Assembly: GCA_963664935.2 (NCBI GenBank)
Contig: CAXXSE010000007.1
Coordinates: 310,001-374,000, forward strand
Direction: 5' to 3'
DNA length: 64,000 bases
Source: G963664935 sp963664935
Lineage (GTDB): Bacteria > Pseudomonadota > Gammaproteobacteria > Methylococcales > G963664935
Positions 8,261 to 17,649 of the stretch are shown piece after piece. Below the pieces are notes generated by a model. It saw nothing but the letters and a program-made list of their open reading frames with translations, was not told where the DNA came from and made no database searches. The translations under genes were made by a program, and so were the position numbers. How positions within the stretch are numbered: position 1 is the stretch's first letter; each line of letters begins with the position of its first letter.

Positions 8261-8560
8261 TCAATGCATTATCGAGATAATAACAATACCTATAGAGTCT
8301 GACCCCGTGGTTCTGACAAGTATTGTTAAGAACGCATCTTGACCCCTTTCCAAGAGGGCAAAGTAATTCAAGGACTTAGGGCTTAACTTAATGACATTGG
8401 GTAGCGTCCCCTTTTTCGCATAAACATCCCGATATTCCGACAGCGTCTCCAGATAATACTCATAGTCGCGGTTTGCGGCAAAAACCACTTGTCGGTTATG
8501 ACCCCTTTGCACAATATGATGAGGATAATTTGGCAGTACCACGCGGCCGACTCTTGGCAT
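8261..8560 (-). pseudogene. RAYT transposase, N-terminal fragment (second copy)
   Basis: The first 47 residues (MPRVGRVVLPNYPHHIVQRG, then YYLETLSEYRDVY) are nearly identical to the fragment at 15213. Beyond about 8419 the frame reads into a GGGGACGCTACCC-containing repeat, so the HUH motif and catalytic tyrosine are absent. Its upstream edge (AAAAGGGGACAGATTTATTT near 8620-8640) coincides with the truncation of the hsdR fragment. This suggests the RAYT unit inserted there. Confidence 0.7.
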
Positions 8561-8606
8561 TTGTTTGCAATCCTGTCACGAATATTAAAGATACTAGAAT
8601 TGTAGC

Positions 8607-9083
8607 TTAAAAATAAATCTGTCCCCTTTTTTTTCGATTTCGTTCAGCGAGTATGCCGTCTCTATTGTTGGGTTTCTTCACCTCGATAAAAATAAGCGGC
8701 AAGCCGTTTACTAACAACGTGATATTCGGTCGAAACTCTTCATCTTCGTTCTTGCAGGTGTATTCGGTAACAACGTGGAAGCTATTTCTGCCGAAATTCT
8801 CGAAATCGATGATTTTGAACCCTGATTGATCGGTGACCCACTCGTAGAAGGCTTTACCAAGGTCCTCGTTATCGAGAAGCAGACCCAGCTCGACAAGCGC
8901 ATCATCTACCTCCTTATCCTTGATATCAGGATTAATGGCTGACATGCTGTCGCGGAAAATTGATGGAACGATATTGCTCGATTCTTCCCACTCAAGATCT
9001 TTGAGTGACAGGTAGGTATATCCCAACCGCATGAGATGTAGTATTGAGGGGATTTTTACCCTGGAATCTTCATTGAATTTCAT
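8607..9083 (-). pseudogene. Type I restriction subunit HsdR, N-terminal fragment
   Basis: About 148 residues match the N-terminal nuclease domain of HsdR-like proteins: MKFNEDSRVKIPSILHLMRLGY, then FRPNITLLVNG and the catalytic FIEVKKPN (E-x-K of a PD-(D/E)XK fold). A complete HsdR is over 900 residues with a helicase domain. Homology stops near 8640, where the RAYT-associated repeat starts. No HsdM or HsdS is in the window. The gene is a dead remnant of a restriction system. Confidence 0.75.
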
Positions 9084-9282
9084 TGAACTGAGTTTAACCA
9101 GTCTTCGCTGACGCTGAAAGCATTACGCCGGTCCTGTATGAAAAATTTCAGAAATATTCTAAATATCGTTCATCGACATTCCACACACAGCCTCCCTTAA
9201 AAGGCCCTCCCCCATCGCTCTTTTTGTTTCGACACCTGTTTTCATGTTTGCTGAGTCGAATATGGGGCCCCTAAATACTCGG

Positions 9283-9333
9283 CACGCAGCACGGCGCACG
9301 AAGTACTACCTACATCGTGCGCCGTGCTGCGTG
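9283..9333. repeat. Perfect 19-bp inverted repeat
   Basis: CACGCAGCACGGCGCACGA (9283-9301) and its exact reverse complement (9315-9333) enclose a 13-nt loop. There is no T-run, so it is not a standard terminator. It directly abuts the attC-like site at 9339. Confidence 0.8.
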
Positions 9334-9338
9334 ACACC

Positions 9339-9430
9339 GCCTAACTCAACATAAAAGGGGATTATGTGCACCTGATGGTGTTCGCTTCGCCGCATAATCT
9401 CTTTATATGTGTAATATGTGTAAGTTGTGC
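9339..9430 (-). other. attC-like site (second locus)
   Basis: The minus strand runs from GCACAAC (9430-9424) to GTTAGGC (9345-9339), and the arms pair well around ACATAAAAGGGGATTATG/CATAATCTCTTTATATG. The 92-nt length and core fit an attC, but no cassette gene ends at it. Ends of other tyrosine-recombinase elements could look similar. Confidence 0.4.
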
Positions 9431-9598
9431 TTTGTGCCACCCGAGATTAATGGAGATGAGTAAAGCGGACGCTGAAAATCCGAGACTTGGAGTCTGAGAA
9501 GTGCTCAAAGCGGTCTTTTTAATGCGATAATTATCTAGAAGAAAGGCCCCTGCCCCTTTTTTTCCTCAAATACGCAATCACGCATGTAGAGAATACAG

Positions 9599-12500
9599 AT
9601 GGAAGGCCATGTTACATTAGAGCGACAATTTTCACCTGTCCCCAAAAGTCAAAAAGAGTCCGAAAGTGACGAAATCCTCTCGGCTTGGGGCTATGACAAA
9701 CCAAAGACTTGGGGTGATATGGACCGCGAATTTCGCTGCGTCATTCTGGCGGAAGCAGGTGCTGGCAAGACCGAGGAATTGAGACAACGGGCAAAAACGC
9801 TGGCTAGCTTGGGGCAGCCGTCTTTCTTCATACGTATTGAGGATATCGAAGCCGATTTCTATAAGGCGTTTGAGATAGGTGAGGAAGCCCAATTCCAGGC
9901 ATGGTTGCAATCGATGGGGGAAGCATGGTTTTTTCTGGATTCTGTCGATGAGGCAAGGCTAGAAAATCCAAGTGCCTTCGAAAAAGCGCTGCGCCGCTTC
10001 GCCAAAAGCATAAAAAGCGGTGCGCACAGGGCGCACATTTACCTCTCTAGTCGACCCTACGCATGGCGTCCGAAAGAAGATCGAAGACTATTGGATGATC
10101 TTCTGTATCTTACCGGCCCGCAGGAGGGAGAGTGCGACATCGAAGGTCAGCAATCTGAACCTCAAAGCATGCTCACGATTTACACGATGCACCCCTTGGA
10201 TGAAGAGAGGATTCGTCGGTTTTGCGTGGCTCGCCAAACGAATAATATCAATCATCTGTTGCATGAAATTGAACGTGCCAACCTTTGGAGTCTGGCGGAG
10301 CGCCCATTTGACCTCGAAGGTATTCTGGCCAAATGGGCTGCGGACAACGCCCTTGGCAGCCGTCTGGAACTGCTTCGCCACAACATCGACAATCGGCTAC
10401 GAGATGACCACAACAGTGATCGGGCTCAGCGCCAACCTCTGAATCTTGAGCGGGGCCAGAGAAGGCGCGCGTCGTTTGGCCGCCGCCGTTGTGTTGACTG
10501 GACAGGCAGGTCTAAATGTTCCCGATGCTGCAGCAGTCAAACCAGGTATCGAAGCAGAACCCGTCCTCGCTGATTGGGATCCAAAGGATGTGCGCACACT
10601 ACTAGAACGTGGAATTTTCAACGATATCATTTATGGAGCAGTACGATTTCGGCATCGGGATGTGCGCGAACTGCTTGCTGCTGAATGGTTTAGCGAGTTG
10701 CTAAAGACAGGCAACAGTCGCAATACAGTCGAAACCCTTTTCTTCCGTGAGCAATATGGGCAGAAAATCGTTATCCCCCGGCTTCGACCGATTTTGCCAT
10801 GGCTTATCCTGTTCGATGATGAGATTCGTCGAAGGGCGCTGGAAAATCACCCTGAAATTGCCGTCGAAGGTGGAGATCTGTCCCAATTGCCTTTGTTTGA
10901 AAGGCAGAGGATTTTGGCAGATATCGTACGTCGGATTGTTTCGAACGAGGATGACCGCTCTGCGCGAGACAACAACGCGATTGCACGGATCGCGAATCTC
11001 GACCTCTCGGAAGACACGCAGAAGCTTATCGACAAGTACGGTGACAATGACGATGCTATCTTCTTTCTTGGTAGGCTAGTCTGGCAGGGAGAAATGGCAA
11101 GCTGCGTGGTCCCTATTGTTGCCGTTGCGCTAGATAGCTCGCGAGGGATATATGCCCGAATAGCATCGGCGCGCGCAGTTATGACTTGTGGCTCCGCCGA
11201 GCAGAAACAAAGCTTGTGGCAAGAGCTCAACGAAAGTGATGCCCAAATTCCACGCAATTTGCTTGCGGAGTTAATTGAAGAAGCGGACCCTGATAGCCAT
11301 AGCGTCGAACAGCTGCTGACCTCACTGGGCAAATTGCCACCTTATAAACGATACAAGAGTAGCGGTCTGGGTCGCTCGCTTCATGCATTTGTCGAACGCT
11401 TGCCGGTTGACAGCGGTCAAGAGGAAATTGCCCAACTGCTCGAAGGGCTGAATAGTTATCTTGACAGGCAACCTTATGTCGTGCGTGGAGAGTGCCATGT
11501 TTCAGAGGAATACGCATGGTTGCTCAACCCCGCTACTCATGTGGTGGAACGGCTAGTCGTAGGTCGATGCGCGGTAGCGCTCGAAGTGACAGCCCTGTCC
11601 ATTCTGTTGAAGGTTCCTGCTTTGCGCTTTTGGTCTGGCAGTGATTACAGCGAGCAGAAGGATAATTTGCAGGCTCTCGTCCCCGAGTGGCCGGAACTCA
11701 ATGACGCGCTCTATTGGGCCAGTATCGAGCAGGCACGGGCCTCCAATATGGTGAAAACTGGTGAAGCATTGACCAATGATTGGTCTGTTTCCTGGCTTGG
11801 ACATTTTTGGGCCTTCGACACAGAGAGCCTGCCCAAGTTGCTCGGCTACATGCATTCCCGCTCGCTGCTGGATGATAGGTTGGTCGCGCTTAGCACGGCG
11901 TTACAGGTCTATGTTCGAGCAGACAGGGCACCACACATTCTTAGCAGTCTGCAAGATACCGTGGCCGATGATTCTACCTTGCAAGATCAGCTGGAGATTT
12001 TGCTCAATCCGCCAGTGTCAGAGACGATGCGAAAACATGAAAAAGAAGACGCAGAATATCGACGAAACCAAGATGAGGAGAAAGAACGAGATAAGCAGGC
12101 TCGCGATACTAGGATAGCGGATTTACGCGCCAATCCGGATCGCGTTCGTAATCCGCCAAATCTGAAGCCAGGCGAATGGACAAACGACCAATATTGGTTG
12201 ATGTTTGAATTACAGGACCGTCATTCGGCAACGAACCGCTCTAAGTACGCGAACTGGCAGGCGCTCATTCCAGACTTCGGTGAAGCAGTCGCTCACGCGT
12301 ATCGTGATGCAGCTGTCAACCATTGTTGGCATTATTTTCCGTTGCTCTTTTCCCAAGGAGCTCAAAAAAATAGCGCGCCCTATACTTTGATCTTTGCTAT
12401 GGCCGGTCTTGAGATTGAAGCGACTGAGAACGCCGAATTTCCGGGCAATCTTGATGAAGAGGAGGTTCGTCACACTTTGCGCTACATCACCTGGGAACTT

Positions 12501-13903
12501 AACGGATTTCCCAGTTGGTTTGAGCGTATGTATCAGGCGTTCCCAGACTTGGTCGAAGAGGCCGTGATTAAGGAATTGCTCTGGGAACTAGAAAATACAG
12601 AGCCGGAAAATCCGATGCATTACATCCTAAGTGATGTAGTTTATCACGCACCCTGGCTTCATCGAGCGATTGCACCTGCCTTACTGGAATGGGTGGAAGC
12701 CAATCCCACACGCATCAATACTAATCGAGACTATTGCCTGCAGATATTGGTCAATGGTGGAACAGATCCGGACAGGCTGTCGGAGCTGGCTAGCAGACAG
12801 ATAGAGCAGACCAATGACCTGGACAGCATTCCATGCTGGTATGCGCTTCGCGTCGATTGCGATCCGGTAAATGGCATCCCTGAAGTTGAGCAGTGGCTGT
12901 CAGGTCTCGATGAGGGTGCGACGACACGCGCGCTGCACAAATCTTCATTACAGCGCTGACGGGTGACAAACATCTGAGAGAGGGTAGTTCTAATTCTAAT
13001 ATTGGCCATTTTCGCACAGCAGAGCATCTGAAATCGCTATATGTTTTGATGCACCGGTACATTCCGGCAGAAGAGGACATCAACCGTGCAGATGGGGGCG
13101 TGTATTCCCCAGTACTGCGCGATGACGCACAAGACGCACGTAACAGACTGTTTAACCTTTTATCGGAAATTCCGGGTAAGGCGAGCTATTTTTTCATTAA
13201 GCAACTCACTAGCGACCACCCAGATCCCAATTATCGCCCCTGGATGGCTAAGCAGGCCTACAAGCGAGCCGAAGAGGATGGTGATCTGGAACCTTGGACG
13301 GCTGAGCAGGTTGGCGAATTTACTAAGTCACAAACAATCACCCCCGTAACACATCGTCAGCTCTTCGACCTGGCCGTGCATCGCTTGCATGATCTGAAGG
13401 ACTGGTTAGAACGCGGAAACGACAGCCCATGGCAGACTTGGCAACGCGCCAATGATGAAACCGAGACGCGCACGTTGATAGCCGGTTGGCTTAACCAACA
13501 CTGCTCCAACCAATACACGACCGCGCAGGAGCCAGAGCTTGCCAACAGCCAACGCATGGATATCTGGCTGCACAATACTAACGTGCGGTCTCCGGTACCT
13601 ATCGAACTGAAACTACTTGACAAGGGCTGGACCGGCCCAAAACTTTGCGAGCGGCTGCGTAACCAGTTAGTGGGCGATTATCTGCGAGAGGAAAGCGCTG
13701 GATGCGGCGTGATGTTGTTGGTCTGGCAAGGAAGAAACCCCGAAAAGCGATGGACGATCAATGGCCGTCGCGTCAGATTAAGTGAAATAGCCAATGCCCT
13801 TAAACTCTATTGGCAGAGCATTGCTGACAAATTCACCGGCGTTGAGGCGGTAGACGTAGTCGTAATAGATTTGGCTATGAGGGCACGAGTCTGCAATTCA
13901 TGA
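9599..13903 (+). pseudogene. STAND/NACHT-like NTPase with C-terminal PD-(D/E)XK nuclease domain, two frameshifts
   Basis: Three open frames read as one protein of about 1,430 residues: 9599-~10440, ~10446-~12915 and ~12915-13903. The N-terminal part has a P-loop (AEAGAGKTE, residues 51-59), a Walker B motif (WFFLDSVDEA, 110-119) and a sensor-like YLSSRPYAWR, as in NACHT/STAND ATPases. A long helical-repeat region with a charged coiled coil (KEDAEYRRNQDEEKERDKQA) follows. The last 200 residues carry RMDIW and PIELKL, a PD-(D/E)XK nuclease core. Upstream residues before 13046 (TGDKHLREGS, HFRTAEHLKSLYVL) continue the protein, which places the second shift near 12915. NTPase-nuclease fusions of this size are typical of anti-phage defence. 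Activity is doubtful unless the shifts are sequence errors; their net effect is zero. Confidence 0.7.
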
Positions 13904-14293
13904 ACGAAAAGGTAAGTAAAAAAGCCGCAATATGAATGGACAAATCTACTTGCCAAAGGTCCGCTTGGTTCCGTTCTCTGAAGCTCAATAGGCTCTTATC
14001 AGTGTCTGTTTTGGAGTGAACAAGGCTTCTGATTCAGCAATTCTAAATTTAGAAGGCTAATCGAGCGATCAGGCAAAGTTTTCGATTTCACTCGGGTATT
14101 CACACGAGAATTAGGCATTCATCGATACCCCCATCGGCGCTTGTGTCACCGAGGTCGTCGCCGGTTGGGACGGCATTTACGATGCTTGGCTAAACAGCCA
14201 ATAAAAGCGCAATACTTGCCCGTAACGCGTGGTGTGGCAACATCAAACGCTTGATCCTAATCGAATGAATTGAGAACCGCCCGGAGCAGGGCT
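13904..14293. other. Intergenic, no gene seen
   Basis: No convincing frame, tRNA or repeat was found. Short open stretches near 14125-14205 look like eroded coding sequence but are too short to assign. Confidence 0.4.
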
Positions 14294-15130
14294 TCAACTT
14301 GTATCGGGCGCCTCGATCTCAAGCTGGCGCATCATAAACGACATTAAAACACTCCAATTATCGAAGCACAGGTAGCGGGTGAGCGCCCGAATGTCGTTGA
14401 AAAAGTTGATACGGGTACCGAGCTTCTGGCGCACCAGTTGATAGTTGACATCCATCAATTCCAGCACCGTGTGGATTAAAAAGGCTAAAAGATTCAGGGT
14501 CGCCAATACCGAGGAGAGGGTATCGTCACCGTGCCCGAAATTATGAGTCAGGTGGTAGCCTTTTGTTTTCAGGGTGTTATTGTTCTCATTCTCGACTTTC
14601 CAACGGGTACGCCCGGCGAGCACTATTTCCGCGACATTCCGTTCGGTGATCTCATGATTCGTGGCAAAGCCATTCCGGCAGAGGATATCGCCGTTCGCGT
14701 TGCGGGTGGTTAACTCGCACCAATTCACGTTGAGCGCATCTTCGCTATCACGCAGTGGAACCTGATTGCAAAAGCGGTAGGTATCGATTTCGACTCGCTT
14801 ACCTTGGCGACGGGTGACGGTAACGGTGTTGATGCCATCCATGACCTCCTGCGCCTCTATGCCGTTGTAAAGCGTGGTGTGGGAGTCGGGCTTTACAGAC
14901 CAGAATAAAGTTCATGCCTTCCGCGAGGATAGCCCCACATACCGGCTGTTTGCAGTACAGGTCATCCCCCAAATATCGTGATCCCCCAATCCCGATAGCG
15001 GGGACCGAATTCCTGTAACCAACGCTTGGCCCCGGCATTCTCGCAATCTTGTTTGTCGTGCCCATCCTGGGGTACGATGAACTCCGGCTCCAGGGGGAAA
15101 ATTCTATTGCTTCCCGGTGCCGCAATCACC
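14294..15130 (-). pseudogene. DDE transposase (IS4/ISNCY-like), frameshifted and 5'-truncated
   Basis: The C-terminal 170 residues contain RWKVENENNNTLKTKGYHLT and NFGHGDDTLSSVLATLNLLAF, a pattern typical of IS4-like DDE transposases with the catalytic glutamate in KVENENN. Upstream, in other frames, EFIVPQDGHDKQDCENAGAK, ILGDDLYCKQP and EGMNFILVCKPDSHTTLYNG continue the protein, so at least one frameshift lies around 14800-14900. The N-terminus ends at about 15130, where the next RAYT unit begins. The element is dead. Confidence 0.65.
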
Positions 15131-15212
15131 GGGGTAATGACTGAGAAAAAGGGGACAGATTTATTTATGAGCTATACTCTTGGCAAGTAAAAATTTTTGG
15201 TAGGAAGTTAGT

Positions 15213-15491
15213 ATGCCTAGAGTCGGGCGTGTGGTGTTACCTAATTACCCGCATCATATAGTGCAAAGGGGACACAATCGGCAAGTTGTTTTTGCAGTGG
15301 ACTCGGATTTTGAATATTATTTGGAAACCTTGTCACAATGGCGTGAGGTTTATGGCATTCGCGTGTACGCTTGGTGTCTTATGACGAACCCTATTCATTT
15401 GGTTGTTGAACCACCTGAAAAAACGGCCTTACTGGGACAACTCATGAAGCGGCTTTCTGGTCGGCAAACGCGCTATGTGAATCGATTATAA
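15213..15491 (+). pseudogene. RAYT transposase, N-terminal fragment (third copy)
   Basis: 92 residues start MPRVGRVVLPNYPHHIVQRG and continue to VYAWCLMTNPIHLVVEPP. In active RAYTs this last block reads NHVHL or similar; here the first metal-binding histidine is replaced by proline. The frame stops at RYVNRL, before the catalytic tyrosine. AAAAAGGGGACAGATTTATT lies just upstream, and a ~290-bp repeat shared with the first RAYT follows. Inactive on both counts. Confidence 0.75.
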
Positions 15492-15519
15492 AGAAGGAGT
15501 GGAATTCTGTACATCGGAT

Positions 15520-15817
15520 ACCCTTACAAACCCCCACCATCATTACCATCTTACAGAGTTACAACCATGGGTTACCCGTTACCAAAGCTTGTTTAAAGTG
15601 GAGCCTAGCTATTGAAGGGAATAGCTGCGCTAGTCGATGAGTTAACCTTTGAAAAAGATCGCGGCGGAATCGCGCAGTGCTGGGACAGCGCGGAGTCTAC
15701 CAAGACAATTAGAGCGAACCTTTCAAACGAGAACAATTCTATTTTACCCCTTTAGGCGCCATCAAAGTGAAGTTGGTATTTTTTTTGACTGCCCTGATTC
15801 AAGAGCATGTGCCCTGT
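15520..15817 (+). repeat. Dispersed ~290-bp repeat downstream of RAYT, copy 2
   Basis: Related to 4022-4310 in order and orientation, with roughly three quarters of bases matching by eye. It lies about 30 bp after the third RAYT fragment. Confidence 0.65.
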
Positions 15818-15927
15818 GCCTTATTCGGTCATTTTCAGCGGAATAGGCGCGAGGGTAGCGAATTATTTTTTTGCACAATAAACTCGTTAATGCCTTTAGT
15901 TTATCACCACTAAACCATTCGCGAAGA

Positions 15928-16048
15928 GTAACTGTTCAGATTGCCTCTGAAATTCGTTAGTTCAAGGCGAAAAATGTGAGTTTACAGGTGTAAATGATAA
16001 TTTTTAAATGCAGAAATAGTGGATTTCAGGGGTAAGCTGAATAATTAT
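15928..16048. repeat. MITE-like element, family b, copy 1
   Basis: About 120 bp with ends GTAACTGTTCAG and CTGAATAATTAT. The interior has the palindromic TTTACAGGTGTAAA, also present in copy 2 (51746-51865). Its right end supplies the stop codon of hpnO. Confidence 0.75.
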
Positions 16049-17439
16049 CTCGAAGATTGCTTTGCCTTCAATGCATGGCTCGCCAGGGTCTTGCCCAGTT
16101 CCCAAACCGACCCGGGTACTTTATGGCAATCGGCGATGACATCATCCAAGGCATTGATAACCCAGGCGGTATCTTTTTTATTAAGATTGAGAGGTGGAAG
16201 AAATTTCACCACGTTCATCCCATGTCCAGCTACTTGACTTAGAATCCGGTGTTTGGAAAACAGTGGAATCGTCACCATTTGACAAAACAAGCCTTTGTTC
16301 GCTGCCTCCAGGAGGTTCCAAGCGGTCTTAAGCGTTAAGCTTTTAGGCGAGCCGAAATCGATGGCGATCATCAATCCCTTTCCTCTGACCGCTTTTAGAA
16401 ATTCGTAGCGCTCGATCATGGACTCTACAGCGGCGACAATCTCATTTCCCACGGTTGCCGAATTTTCCACCAAGCCCTCATCGTCAATGACATTAATTGT
16501 CGCTAAGCCAGCCGCCATCGCCATGTTATTTTTAGAAAAGGTCGAGCCGTGGACTACAGCCCGATCCATGCGGTTAAATACCTTTTCCATGATCTCCGGT
16601 TTCATGGCCACCGCGCCAATCGGAATAAATCCCCCCGAAAGGGCTTTCGCCATGAGAATCATATCGGGTTTGACGTTCCAATGGTCGATCGCCCAAAAAC
16701 GTCCGGTTCTTCCCAGGCCGGTTTGAATCTCGTCGGCAACGAAATGGGTCCCATATTTCGCGCATAAACGCGCGGCTTCGGGTAGATATTCGTCATCGGG
16801 AATGTTTACACCCTTACCTTGAATAGGTTCGACGATGAAGGCCGCGATATCTTTGTTTCGAAGAGCCTGCTCCAAAGCTTCCAGATCATTGAAGGGGACC
16901 GCATTGCAATCGGGCAACAAAGGTTCGAAGCCTTCGCGAAAAACTTTTTCTCCATTTAGGGACAAAGCGCCTAGGGTCAATCCGTGAAAACTATGCTCAC
17001 AATGTAAAATTTTTGAACGTTGGGTGGCGTATCGACTGAATTTGATCGCCGCTTCCACGGCTTCCGCACCGGAATTGCAAAAGAACATTTTATTTAAACC
17101 GTCCGGTGTTTTTTCCAGAATCTTTTTGGCTAACAAACCACTGAGCAATGAGACGTCCATCTGCACTAAATCGGGTAAATCCGCCTTTAATACGTCGGAC
17201 AAAGCATCAATGACTTTGGGGTGGTTTCGGCCAAGGGCGAATACGCCAAAACCGCTTAACAGATCGAGGTATTCACTTCCTTCCTCATCGTAGAGATATT
17301 GGCCTTTAGCTTTGGTATACACACGGTCGTAACCAATGGTTTTCAGCACCTTGACCATTTGGGTGTTCAGAAACTTATCGTGTAAGGCAAAATTTTCGCC
17401 TTGGTGCTCGTTAAGCAGATCAATTAAGTTAATCGACAT
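16045..17439 (-). CDS. hpnO: Class III aminotransferase, hopanoid side-chain (HpnO)
   Basis: A 464-residue PLP-dependent class III aminotransferase. It shows FFCNSGAEAVEAAIK, the cofactor-region HSFHGLTLGALSL, FVADEIQTGLGRTG and the PLP-lysine motif MAKALSGGF. In hopanoid clusters this enzyme (HpnO) converts a bacteriohopanetriol precursor to aminobacteriohopanetriol in the cytoplasm; the broader family includes ornithine and acetylornithine aminotransferases. The assignment to HpnO rests on its position after hpnN in a hopanoid operon. The stop codon falls in the end of a MITE, so the last few residues (SSR) may be altered. A MITE also separates it from hpnN. Confidence 0.75.
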   Translation of the reverse strand: MSINLIDLLNEHQGENFALHDKFLNTQMVKVLKTIGYDRVYTKAKGQYLYDEEGSEYLDLLSGFGVFALGRNHPKVIDALSDVLKADLPDLVQMDVSLLSGLLAKKILEKTPDGLNKMFFCNSGAEAVEAAIKFSRYATQRSKILHCEHSFHGLTLGALSLNGEKVFREGFEPLLPDCNAVPFNDLEALEQALRNKDIAAFIVEPIQGKGVNIPDDEYLPEAARLCAKYGTHFVADEIQTGLGRTGRFWAIDHWNVKPDMILMAKALSGGFIPIGAVAMKPEIMEKVFNRMDRAVVHGSTFSKNNMAMAAGLATINVIDDEGLVENSATVGNEIVAAVESMIERYEFLKAVRGKGLMIAIDFGSPKSLTLKTAWNLLEAANKGLFCQMVTIPLFSKHRILSQVAGHGMNVVKFLPPLNLNKKDTAWVINALDDVIADCHKVPGSVWELGKTLASHALKAKQSSR

Positions 17440-17486
17440 TCGTGACCTCTAAAACCATTGGATCTTTTGATAGCTAGGAAATCTAA

Positions 17487-17649
17487 CTAGTGCCTCATAC
17501 CTTAAATAACCCATTAAATAGGGGCGTGTAAATGAGGGATAACAAGGCAAACAAACGCAGGAATATGGGTATATTTCAAGTTTGTTTAACGCAGTTATCG
17601 ATCATTTAGGCCTTCTATTTACTGGGTTATTTAAGGTGTGAGGTACTAG
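17487..17649. repeat. MITE-like element with 35-bp inverted ends between hpnN and hpnO
   Basis: Left end CTAGTGCCTCATACCTTAAA at 17487 and the reverse complement of the right end at 17649 match at about 32 of 35 positions, including CCTTAAATAACCCA. The right end contains the last codons and stop of hpnN. Confidence 0.8.

Noticed and set aside
13046..13903. Separate gene starting at TTG 13046
   Set aside because: The frame continues upstream to about 12915 with plausible protein sequence, so it is the C-terminal part of the NTPase-nuclease gene.
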